NCBI GenBank assembly: GCA_036376915.1
Contig: DASUZK010000046.1
Location: 1-28,782 of the forward strand
Origin: VRUE01 sp036376915
GTDB lineage: Bacteria > Actinomycetota > Thermoleophilia > Solirubrobacterales > 70-9
Length of the DNA: 28,782 nucleotides
Direction of reading: 5' to 3'
Shown: piece after piece, positions 1-6,221 of the stretch
Layout: each line of letters starts with the position of its first letter
Position numbering within the stretch: position 1 is the first letter of the stretch
The notes under the pieces: generated by a model
Told to the model about the DNA's origin: nothing
The model's database searches: none
Seen by the model: only the letters and a program-made list of their open reading frames with translations
Program-made: the position numbers and the translations under genes

Positions 1-58
1 GGGGGAGGGGGGGCCGAGAACGGAGGCGCAGCCCCCGCCCGCAGGCCCCCCCTCCCCC
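1..58. repeat. Perfect 15-bp inverted repeat inside the recG frame
   Basis: Bases 1-15 (GGGGGAGGGGGGGCC) are the exact reverse complement of 44-58, with a 28-base spacer. The left arm begins at the window edge, so it may be longer. The strand is split into a purine-rich and a pyrimidine-rich half. It lies in the open recG frame and would encode a Pro/Gly-rich linker before the conserved VPIHPATEDL segment. The 14-base word CGACAGGACCCGCG follows it at 60-73 and recurs at 4655-4668 in another palindrome. Confidence 0.6.
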
Positions 59-1723
59 ACGACAGGACCCGCGGCGGGGAGTCTGGTCCCTATTCATCCG
101 GCGACCGAAGACCTGAAGGCAGCGCGCATCCGCCAGTGGATGGAGCAGGCGATCGGGCTGGTGGGCAACGTGCCCGAGGCCCTGCCGGCAGAGGTGCGAG
201 TGCGCCACGGACTCGCTGGCATTGCCGATGCGGTCGAGGTCATGCACTTCCCGGAGACGGCCGAGGAAGTCGAGGCTGCCCGCGAGCGTCTTCGGTTTGA
301 AGAGCTGTTCCTCTACCAGGCGATCCTGGCGACCCGGAAGCGTTCGCATCGCACTGCTCGGCCCGCGCCGAGACTGGGCAAGCCCGGGGAGCGGGTGGGG
401 CGCTGGATCGACTCGCTGCCATTCGAGCCGACTCGGGATCAGCTGAAGGCCTTCGACGAGATCGACGGCGACTTGGACTCCGGCGAGCCGATGCAGCGGC
501 TCCTGATGGGGGAGGTGGGCAGCGGCAAGACGGTCGTCGCCGTGTACTCGATGCTGCGGGCGCTGGAAGCTGGGTTCCAGGCGGTGTTGATGGCGCCAAC
601 CGAGACGCTGGCCGAGCAGCATGCGGTGACGCTGGGGAAGCTGCTGGCAGAAGAGGCGACGCCGTTTGCGTTGCTGACGGGCTCGACCCCGGCGGCGAGG
701 CGCAAGGAAGCCTTGGAGCGGCTGGCGACCGGTGAGCTGGGCCTGATCGTCGGCACTCACGCGCTGATCGAGCCCGCCGTGCAGTTCGCCCGCCTTGGTC
801 TCGTCGTCGTCGACGAGCAGCACCGATTCGGGGTCGAGCAGCGCAAGGCGCTCGACTCCAAGGGGGTTGAGGGGATGGCGCCGCACGTGCTGCACATGAC
901 GGCGACGCCGATCCCGCGGACGCTGTCGCTGACCGCCTACGGCGACCTGGACACGACCGCGCTGCACGAGCTGCCGTCCGGCCGCAAGCCGGTCGCGACC
1001 CGGATCGTCGAGGAAGGCGATCGCGCCGGCGCCTACGAGTTCATCCGTGGGCAGTTGCGCGAGGGCCGCCAGGCCTACGTCGTCTGCCCGCTGGTCGAGG
1101 AGTCCGAGAAATTGGAGGGGCGGGCGGCAGAGGTCGAGGCGGAGCGACTCGCGGCCGGCGAGCTGCGCGACTTCAGAGTCGGCGTAATCCACGGCCAGAT
1201 GCGCTCGGCCGACAAGGCCGCGGCGATGGAGGCGTTCGCCGCCGGCGAGGCCGACGTTCTCGTCGCCACCACGGTGATCGAGGTCGGGATCGACGTCGCC
1301 AACGCGACCGTGATCGTGATCGAGGGCGCTGAGCGGTTCGGCGTCTCTCAGCTGCATCAGCTGCGCGGCCGCGTCGGCCGCGGCGAGCACGAGTCGATCT
1401 GCCTGCTCTTCCCCGAAGAGGCGGGGGAGACGGCACGCCGGCGCTTGAAAGCAGTGGAGCGCGAGCGCGACGGCTTCAAGCTCGCCGAGGTCGACCTCCA
1501 GCTGCGCGGCGAGGGGGAGGTGCTCGGCACCCGCCAGAGCGGCCTGCCGCGCTTCGCCGTCGCCGAGCTGCCCGAGGACGGCGACGTCCTCGTCGCCGCC
1601 CGCGAGGAGGTGCTCGCCCTGCTCCGGCGCCACGGCTCGCTCGACGCCCCAGGGCTCGGCCCCTTGCTCGAGGCCGCCCGCCGCCGCTTCGGCACCGGCG
1701 CCGCCGACCCGATACCACTCTGA
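2..1723 (+). CDS. recG: ATP-dependent DNA helicase RecG (5' end outside window)
   Basis: RecG remodels stalled replication forks and Holliday junctions. The frame is open from the window edge, so the N-terminal wedge domain is only partly present. The first ATG at 140 is internal, because recognisable RecG sequence (VPIHPATEDLKAARIRQW) already starts near 86. Superfamily 2 helicase motifs appear in order: Walker A GEVGSGKT (509-532), DEQHRFG (motif II), TATPIPRTLS (motif III), HGQMRSADK, TTVIEVGIDV and QLRGRVGRG (motifs IV-VI). They are followed by the RecG translocation motif region FKLAEVDLQLRGEGEVLGTRQSG-like (about 1483-1545). Codons 2-82 encode a Gly/Pro-rich stretch made by a palindrome (see 1-58). 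rsmD starts one base after the stop, as in the usual actinobacterial recG-rsmD-coaD operon. Confidence 0.95.
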   Translation, partial: GEGGPRTEAQPPPAGPPSPTTGPAAGSLVPIHPATEDLKAARIRQWMEQAIGLVGNVPEALPAEVRVRHGLAGIADAVEVMHFPETAEEVEAARERLRFEELFLYQAILATRKRSHRTARPAPRLGKPGERVGRWIDSLPFEPTRDQLKAFDEIDGDLDSGEPMQRLLMGEVGSGKTVVAVYSMLRALEAGFQAVLMAPTETLAEQHAVTLGKLLAEEATPFALLTGSTPAARRKEALERLATGELGLIVGTHALIEPAVQFARLGLVVVDEQHRFGVEQRKALDSKGVEGMAPHVLHMTATPIPRTLSLTAYGDLDTTALHELPSGRKPVATRIVEEGDRAGAYEFIRGQLREGRQAYVVCPLVEESEKLEGRAAEVEAERLAAGELRDFRVGVIHGQMRSADKAAAMEAFAAGEADVLVATTVIEVGIDVANATVIVIEGAERFGVSQLHQLRGRVGRGEHESICLLFPEEAGETARRRLKAVERERDGFKLAEVDLQLRGEGEVLGTRQSGLPRFAVAELPEDGDVLVAAREEVLALLRRHGSLDAPGLGPLLEAARRRFGTGAADPIPL

Positions 1724-1724
1724 C

Positions 1725-2270
1725 ATGAGGGTGATCGCCGGAGAGCTGGGAGGGCAGAGGCTGGTCGCGCCGCGCGGTTGGAAGGTCCGCCCGACCTCCG
1801 ACCGGGCGCGGGAGGCGATCTTCTCCGTTCTCGGCGAGATGGTCGAGGGCGCGAACGTCCTCGACCTCTACTGCGGCACGGGCGCCCTGGCGATCGAGGC
1901 GCTCTCGCGCGGTGCCGCGGCCGCCACCCTGGTCGACCGCGACACCCGCGCAGCGCTCGGCAACGTCGAGCGGCTCGGTCTCGGAGGCCGGGTGGACTTG
2001 GTGCGCGCCGACGTGTCCCGTTGGCTGGCGAGCCGGCCGGAAGACGGAGAAACGTCACGCTTCGACCTCGTCTTCGTCGACGCCCCCTATAGACTCGCCG
2101 ACCGCGTGGGGCAGGAACTGGATAGCCATCTGTCGCGCCTCCTCCGGTCAGGCGGGCGGGCGATAGTCGAGAGCGGCGCGCGGCGCCCCCTTCGGATCGA
2201 CTCGCTGCCGCGCTTGCGCCAGCGTCGCTACGGCGCCGCCGACGTCTCGATCTACGGAGAGGACGGCTGA
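1725..2270 (+). CDS. rsmD: 16S rRNA (guanine(966)-N2)-methyltransferase RsmD
   Basis: RsmD methylates G966 of 16S rRNA in the small ribosomal subunit using S-adenosylmethionine. The 181-aa length is normal. The family N-terminus is clear (MRVIAGELGG, then RPTSDRAREAIFSVL at 22-36). The SAM-binding motif VLDLYCGTGALAIEALSRG sits at about 45-63 and VDRD at 70-73. The catalytic motif IV reads DAPY (119-122) where the family usually has DPPY/DPPF, a mild deviation. The ATG lies one base after the recG stop, and the TGA overlaps the coaD ATG by one base. Translation of the three genes is therefore probably coupled. Confidence 0.94.
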   Translation: MRVIAGELGGQRLVAPRGWKVRPTSDRAREAIFSVLGEMVEGANVLDLYCGTGALAIEALSRGAAAATLVDRDTRAALGNVERLGLGGRVDLVRADVSRWLASRPEDGETSRFDLVFVDAPYRLADRVGQELDSHLSRLLRSGGRAIVESGARRPLRIDSLPRLRQRRYGAADVSIYGEDG

Positions 2271-2770
2271 TGGCGGAGCGCGACGGAACGGTGGTCTGCC
2301 CGGGCAGCTACGACCCGGTCACCAACGGGCACATCGACATCATCACCCGCAGCGCCGCCGTCTTCGAGCGCGTCGTGGTCGGCATCGTCAACAACCCGAT
2401 GCGCAAGGACAAGACGCTCTTCACCGCGGAGGAGCGCAAGGGGCTGATCGAAGAGGCAACGGCGAGCCTGCCCAACGTCGAGGCGAGGATCTTCTCCAAC
2501 CTGCTGGTCGAGTTCGCGCGCGAACAGGGGGCGAAGGCGATCGTCAAGGGCCTGCGGGCGATCTCCGACTTCGAGTACGAGTTCGAGATGGCTCAGCTCA
2601 ACCGCAAGCTCGACCCGGGGATCGAGAGCATCTACATGATCGCCTCGCCGCAGTACAGCTTCCTTTCCTCCACCGGCGTCAAGGAAATGGCGACCTTCGG
2701 CGGCGACGTCTCCGACCTCGTCCCGGGCCCTGTCGCGGGTGCGATGGCACAGCGCTTCGGCGAGCGGTAG
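2270..2770 (+). CDS. coaD: Phosphopantetheine adenylyltransferase
   Basis: CoaD converts 4'-phosphopantetheine plus ATP to dephospho-CoA, the penultimate step of coenzyme A synthesis. At 166 aa it has normal length. The nucleotidyltransferase motif is CPGSYDPVTNGHIDII (10-25), including the TxGH-type His21. The conserved segment SFLSSTGVKEMATFGGDVSDLVP-like lies near residues 127-149, and the family's usual ending V.G.V......R.GE is present. The start codon shares one base with the rsmD stop codon (TGATG). It is the third gene of the recG-rsmD-coaD unit. Its CoA product feeds the acyl carrier protein and fatty-acid genes about 2 kb downstream, although the two groups are separate transcripts. 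Confidence 0.96.
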   Translation: MAERDGTVVCPGSYDPVTNGHIDIITRSAAVFERVVVGIVNNPMRKDKTLFTAEERKGLIEEATASLPNVEARIFSNLLVEFAREQGAKAIVKGLRAISDFEYEFEMAQLNRKLDPGIESIYMIASPQYSFLSSTGVKEMATFGGDVSDLVPGPVAGAMAQRFGER

Positions 2771-2832
2771 GCTTCTCCGTCGTTGGGGGGTGTTGGGCGA
2801 GAGCTTGCAAAAAGCCGAGGAAATAACCGCTT

Positions 2833-2862
2833 CTTCACCGAAGACGCCGCTTACACGTAGGC
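2833..2862 (+). promoter_or_regulatory. Possible promoter of the coiled-coil gene
   Basis: In the 105-base gap after coaD, TTCACC and TAGGCT lie about 18 bases apart, resembling an actinobacterial -35 and TANNNT -10. The implied start of transcription would lie only a few bases before the ATG at 2876, and no Shine-Dalgarno sequence is visible there. The message could therefore be leaderless or nearly so. This rests on pattern only. Confidence 0.25.
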
Positions 2863-2875
2863 TTACGACCTGCTG

Positions 2876-3355
2876 ATGGACGTTCTCGTTCTCATAGACA
2901 AGCTCGACGACGTGGTGCACAACGCCCGGCCCGTCCCCCTGACGGACCAGGTTCGCGTCGATCGCGAGGAGATCTACGACCTGCTCGACCAGATGCGGGC
3001 GACGATCCCCGAGGAGATCAAGCAGGCGCGCTGGATCGTCAAGGAGCGCCAGGAGATGCTGGCCGAGGCCAAGCGCGAGGCCGAGAGGATCGTGCGCGAG
3101 GCTCGCGAGCAGCAGGCCCGCCTGATCTCCGACGAGGAGGTCACCAAGCAGGCCGAGCGGGCCGCCGACGAGATCGTCGAGGACGCCCGCACCCGCGAGC
3201 GCGAGATCCGGCTCGGGGCCGAGGACTACGCCGACGAGATCCTCAACACGCTCGAGGTCAACCTGCAGAAGTTCCTCGCCGCCGTGCAGCGCGGGCGGGA
3301 CCGCTTGGCGGGCCGGGATGAGGAGCCGGTAGCCGAGCTCGACGAGCAGGCTTAG
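2876..3355 (+). CDS. SepIVA/DivIVA-like coiled-coil protein
   Basis: This 159-aa protein is charged and almost entirely helical. A short N-terminal segment (MDVLVLIDKLDDVVHNARPV) is followed by VDREEIYDLLDQMRATIPEEI at about 28-48. A long Ala/Glu/Arg coiled coil runs from about 50 to 135, and the tail is acidic. There are no membrane segments. In actinobacteria a gene of this type sits next to yceD and coaD. Mycobacterial SepIVA, a septum and cell-elongation factor with a DivIVA-like coil, is the best match by position and character. Automated annotation often labels such proteins as ATP synthase subunit B-like because of the coil. The function as a division or polar-growth scaffold is inferred. 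The mycobacterial protein is longer. Confidence 0.7.
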   Translation: MDVLVLIDKLDDVVHNARPVPLTDQVRVDREEIYDLLDQMRATIPEEIKQARWIVKERQEMLAEAKREAERIVREAREQQARLISDEEVTKQAERAADEIVEDARTREREIRLGAEDYADEILNTLEVNLQKFLAAVQRGRDRLAGRDEEPVAELDEQA

Positions 3356-3360
3356 TGTTG

Positions 3361-3438
3361 AGGGAGGGTGTTGCCCTTCCTCAAAACGCGCGGCAGGAGC
3401 CGCGCTTGAGTGTTTTGAGGAAGGGCAACACCCTCCCT
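3361..3438. terminator. Long nested palindrome between convergent genes
   Basis: Bases 3361-3387 are a perfect 27-base inverted repeat of 3412-3438. The spacer holds a second perfect hairpin, GCGCGGC-AGGA-GCCGCGC (3388-3405). The element starts six bases after the stop of the coiled-coil gene and ends just before the stop codon of the opposing yceD, so a bidirectional terminator is the simplest reading. There is no strong T-run, and the arms are much longer than termination needs. A mobile palindrome or a cruciform is also possible. Confidence 0.6.
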
Positions 3439-3442
3439 TGCA

Positions 3443-3967
3443 TCACTCGTTGAGCTTGAGCTGACTGAGCTTGGCCCAGCGAGGGTCGGGGGATTGCGCA
3501 TGCTTGTGGTCTTCTGGGTCGGCGTCGTTCAACGACTCGCCGCAGACGGGGCAGAGGCCGGCGCAGTCTTGGCGGCAGAGGAATCGAGTGGGGATGGCGA
3601 GGACAGCGGCGTCGTGGGCCCAGCGGCCCAGGTCGAGCTCGTCGTCGGAGACGTAGGGGCTGCGCAGCTCCTCGTCGTCGGTGTCCTCGTGGGCGACCTC
3701 GCGGACGTCGGCCCCGGTCTCCATCGCCGCGCCCTCCAGGCAGCGCATGCAGGGGCCCTCGATCCGCAGCGGGAAGCGGAGGCGGAAGGCGTAGCCGCCG
3801 CTGGGCCGCGAGACGTCGAGGCGGACCGGAACCGACTCAGGTACGACCGCATAGGTCTGCCCCGCGAGCTCCAGCGGCTCCAGCCTCACCGGCAGCTCGA
3901 GGCGGCGCCCCTCGCCGTGGGAGAGGGACAACCGGGCGAGGTCGATGATCGTCGTCGCTTGAGCCAT
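3443..3967 (-). CDS. yceD: YceD/DUF177 family protein (23S rRNA accumulation protein)
   Basis: YceD-family proteins are needed for normal 23S rRNA accumulation and usually sit immediately upstream of rpmF, co-transcribed with it. This 174-aa copy shows the family cysteines: CMRC at 73-76 and C131, C135, C139, C142 in LCRQDCAGLCPVCGESLN. These probably form zinc-binding knuckles. The C-terminal DPRWAKLSQL segment is also typical. The gene is on the minus strand, so it points away from rpmF at 4692, and a methyltransferase gene lies between them. That is a rearrangement of the normal yceD-rpmF pair. The start ATG (3967) is preceded by a GGAAGCGG-like ribosome site on the minus strand. The gene is bracketed by the 27-bp palindrome and the symmetric promoter region at 4004-4047. 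Confidence 0.88.
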   Translation of the reverse strand: MAQATTIIDLARLSLSHGEGRRLELPVRLEPLELAGQTYAVVPESVPVRLDVSRPSGGYAFRLRFPLRIEGPCMRCLEGAAMETGADVREVAHEDTDDEELRSPYVSDDELDLGRWAHDAAVLAIPTRFLCRQDCAGLCPVCGESLNDADPEDHKHAQSPDPRWAKLSQLKLNE

Positions 3968-4003
3968 GGCTCCGCTTCCGTTGGGGCTTAGAGTCTGCCT
4001 GGT

Positions 4004-4047
4004 GACTTCGTCGTTTCCGGTGCATATACACGGCTAACGACAAAGTC
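4004..4047. promoter_or_regulatory. Symmetric divergent promoter/operator region
   Basis: Between the divergent yceD and methyltransferase genes, bases 4004-4022 match the reverse complement of 4029-4047 at 15 of 19 positions. The centre is GTGCATATACAC, a near-palindrome. Read rightward there is TGACTT, a 16-base spacer, then TATACA. Read leftward there is TGACTT, 14 bases, then TATATG. The two candidate promoters therefore overlap at one shared -10 core. It could be a bidirectional promoter, an operator for a dimeric regulator, or both. Confidence 0.45.
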
Positions 4048-4069
4048 AGCGTTCTGACGAGATTACGGA

Positions 4070-4567
4070 ATGGGTCAATTCGACTGGACACCAGAGGTCT
4101 ATCTCGAGCGAATCCGCTCGCAGGTGCCGCGCTACGACGAGCTGCAGGAGCAGGCGATCGCGGCGATCCCTTTCCCGCCCGAGCGCGTGCTCGAGCTGGG
4201 GATGGGCACAGGGGAGACGACCCGCCGCCTGATCGAGGCCCACCCAGATGTCTGGGTCGTCGGCCTCGACTCCAGCCCCGACATGGTCTTCCGCGCCCGC
4301 GAGACCTATGACGACGTCCAGCTCGCCCGCATGGAGGATCCCCTGCCCGACGGCCCCTGGGACCTGGTCATCTCCGTCCTCTCCACCGGCGATCTGACCG
4401 ACGACCAGCTCGAAGCCCTCTGCCGCCGAGTAAAAGAGCACTCCCGCTCCCTGGTCATAGGCGACGCCTTCGAGTCTCAAAAGCTCCAAGACCTAATTGG
4501 TTGGTCCGGTGGGGAGGTCACTTGGCAGGGGGATGACTTCGCTGTGGTCCGAGCCGTCTACGAGTAG
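4070..4567 (+). CDS. Class I SAM-dependent methyltransferase, substrate unknown
   Basis: This 165-aa protein has a Rossmann-type methyltransferase core. Motif I is VLELGMGTGETTRRLIEAHP (about 39-58), the acidic end of strand 2 is VVGLDSSPDMV, and a motif IV-like WDLVISVLSTGDL follows. The opening YLERIRSQVPRYDELQEQ resembles small-molecule or tRNA-wobble (CmoA-like) methyltransferases. The protein is shorter than those and lacks a clear substrate-specific domain. It starts with ATG, divergent from yceD across a 102-base symmetric region, and ends just before the palindrome upstream of rpmF. I cannot name a substrate. Confidence 0.8.
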   Translation: MGQFDWTPEVYLERIRSQVPRYDELQEQAIAAIPFPPERVLELGMGTGETTRRLIEAHPDVWVVGLDSSPDMVFRARETYDDVQLARMEDPLPDGPWDLVISVLSTGDLTDDQLEALCRRVKEHSRSLVIGDAFESQKLQDLIGWSGGEVTWQGDDFAVVRAVYE

Positions 4568-4575
4568 GCGCTACT

Positions 4576-4670
4576 CGCGCGGGTGGCGCGGTGGCGGGGG
4601 TCCCCCGCAGCGGAAGACGCCGCAAGGCGTCTGAGCATGTGGGGAGGGCCGCCGCGACAGGACCCGCGCG
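4576..4670. repeat. Nested palindrome upstream of rpmF
   Basis: The outer arms CGCGCGGGT (4576-4584) and ACCCGCGCG (4662-4670) are perfect. A second pair, CGCGGTGGC (4587-4595) and GCCGCCGCG (4648-4656), matches with one G-T wobble. Inside are GCGGGGGTCCCCCGC (4594-4608), which shares two bases with the second arm, and AGACGCC-GCAA-GGCGTCT (4615-4632), a hairpin with a GNRA loop. It fills most of the gap between the methyltransferase stop and rpmF. It could terminate the former, form a leader structure for rpmF, or be a mobile palindrome. Confidence 0.5.
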
Positions 4671-4691
4671 CCATGTACCATGCCTCGGCTC

Positions 4692-4904
4692 ATGGCCGTC
4701 CCGAAGAAGAGAACCTCCAGCGCCCGCCGCGACAAGCGCCGGGCCAACCACAAGGCAGGCAAGGCTCCGCTCAGTCGTTGTCCCCGCTGCCACAGCCCGC
4801 GGCTGCCGCATCGCGTCTGTCCCACCTGTGGGACCTACGCCGGGCGCGAGGTGATCGTGCACAAAGTCGCCGAGCCTTCGGCGACGCCCACCGACTCGGA
4901 GTAG
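4692..4904 (+). CDS. rpmF: 50S ribosomal protein bL32
   Basis: bL32 is a small zinc-ribbon protein of the large ribosomal subunit. The start at 4692 gives the conserved beginning MAVPKKRTSSARRDKRRANH. An in-frame ATG at 4680 would add only MPRL and is less likely. The zinc ligands are complete (C30, C33, C43, C46: CPRC...CPTC), so this is the zinc-binding form. The length is 70 aa with a short acidic tail. It is followed closely by plsX, the usual rpmF-plsX arrangement. The yceD gene expected directly upstream is instead inverted about 0.7 kb away. Confidence 0.95.
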   Translation: MAVPKKRTSSARRDKRRANHKAGKAPLSRCPRCHSPRLPHRVCPTCGTYAGREVIVHKVAEPSATPTDSE

Positions 4905-4909
4905 CGCGC

Positions 4910-5944
4910 TTGGGCCCCGGCGCGACCGTGGCCCTCGACGGCTTCGGGGCCGAGCAGGGCTTCGACGTGCTCGCCGAAGGCGCGCGCCTTGCGGCCGCCG
5001 ACGGGATCCGTTTGCGCGTCTTCGGCCCGCCCGAGGAGCTCGGGCTCGACGGCGTCGAGGGGATCGAGGTCGTTCCGGTCTCGGAGTGGATCGGCAACGA
5101 GGAGGACCCGGTCGCCGCGGTTCGCGCCAAGAAGGAGGCCTCGGTCGTGCGCGCCGTCGCCGACATCGCAGAGGGCCGGGCCGAGGCGATGGCCAGTTCG
5201 GGCTCGACCGGGGCGACGATGGCCGCCGCCACCTTCGGCCTGCGGCGGCTGAAGGGCGTGCAGCGGCCGGCGCTCGCCGTGCAACTCCCCGTCCCCGGCA
5301 AGCCGGTGCTATTCCTCGACGTCGGAGCCAACGTCGAGGTGCGCGCCCAGCACCTGGTCCAGTTCGCCTTTCTCGGCGCCGCTTTCAGCGAGGCCGTGCT
5401 CGGGGTCGAGCGCCCGCGCGTCGGCCTGCTCTCGGTCGGCGAGGAGGCGGGCAAGGGCCGCGAGGAGGTCGCCGAGGCAAACCGGATCCTCTCCGGGATC
5501 GAGGGGATCGAGTTCGCCGGCAACGTCGAGGGGCGCGACCTCCCGACCGGGGGGGCCGACGTCGTCGTCACCGACGGCTTCACCGGCAACGTCTCGCTGA
5601 AGTTGATGGAGGGGACGGCGAAGACCGTCACGGCCGCGATCCGCGACGCGGCCCGCTCCAACCCTCTCGCCGCGCTGGGCGGTTTGCTGATGCGCCCGGC
5701 GCTGGGAGGTCTGCGCCGCGAGCTGCACCCGGACACCACCGGCGGCGCGATCCTGCTCGGGCTGAGGGGGGTCGCCGTGGTCGGCCACGGCAGCTCCGGG
5801 GCCGAGGGGATCGCCAACGCCGTTCGGCTCGCCGCCCGCTGCGCCGAGGTCGATGCGGTCGGTCGCACGGCGGCACTGCTGCGCGAGGGCGGCGCCGGCC
5901 GGGCCGCTCTTGCCGGCGAGCGTGACGCCGGGGCCGACGCGTGA
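4910..5944 (+). CDS. plsX: Phosphate acyltransferase PlsX
   Basis: PlsX makes acyl-phosphate from acyl-ACP and phosphate, the first step of phospholipid synthesis with PlsY. Family landmarks are SSGSTGATMAAATFGLRRLKG, VLFLDVGANVEVRAQHLVQF, RVGLLSVGEEAGKG, GNVEGRDLPTGGADVVVTDGFTGN and the closing HGSS.A..IANAVR.A segment. I chose TTG 4910, which has a GGAG-like site about 8 bases upstream and gives 344 aa. GTG 4928 would remove most of the first strand. The frame stays open upstream to 4583 only because it reads through rpmF out of frame. The N-terminal motif, usually DAMGGD, reads DGFGAEQ here. The gene lies between rpmF and acpP. Confidence 0.9.
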   Translation: MGPGATVALDGFGAEQGFDVLAEGARLAAADGIRLRVFGPPEELGLDGVEGIEVVPVSEWIGNEEDPVAAVRAKKEASVVRAVADIAEGRAEAMASSGSTGATMAAATFGLRRLKGVQRPALAVQLPVPGKPVLFLDVGANVEVRAQHLVQFAFLGAAFSEAVLGVERPRVGLLSVGEEAGKGREEVAEANRILSGIEGIEFAGNVEGRDLPTGGADVVVTDGFTGNVSLKLMEGTAKTVTAAIRDAARSNPLAALGGLLMRPALGGLRRELHPDTTGGAILLGLRGVAVVGHGSSGAEGIANAVRLAARCAEVDAVGRTAALLREGGAGRAALAGERDAGADA

Positions 5945-5956
5945 TAGGAACCAGCT

Positions 5957-6199
5957 GTGACCCGCGAGGAAGTCCTCACCCTGGTGCGCGAGCACCTCGC
6001 CGAGGAGCTCGAAGTCGACGCCGCCGGGATCGCCGAGGGGACCCGCTTCAAGGAGGACCTCGACGCCGACTCGCTCGACCTCTACGAGCTGGTCATGGAG
6101 CTGGAGGACACCTACGGGATCTCCGTCTCCGAGGAGCAGGCGGCCAGGATCGCCACGGTCGGCGACGCGGTCGAGTTCGTGCTCGAGCACGCGCCATGA
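5957..6199 (+). CDS. acpP: Acyl carrier protein
   Basis: AcpP carries growing acyl chains on a 4'-phosphopantetheine arm during fatty-acid synthesis. The 80-aa acidic helical protein contains the modification site DADSLDLYELVMELED with Ser39 (DSL motif). The GTG start at 5957 has AGGAA about 7 bases upstream. It follows plsX by 12 bases and precedes rnc by 22, the common plsX-acpP-rnc order. Residues 20-40 (VDAAGIAEGTRFKEDLDADS) match the usual loop 1 of ACPs. It could serve PlsX directly, since acyl-ACP is the PlsX substrate. Confidence 0.96.
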   Translation: MTREEVLTLVREHLAEELEVDAAGIAEGTRFKEDLDADSLDLYELVMELEDTYGISVSEEQAARIATVGDAVEFVLEHAP

Positions 6200-6221
6200 G
6201 CGCGGAGCGCGAAACCGGTTC

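Noticed and set aside
4583..4909. An N-terminal extension of plsX running through the rpmF region
   Set aside because: This frame reads rpmF out of phase and gives an Arg/Pro-rich sequence unlike PlsX.
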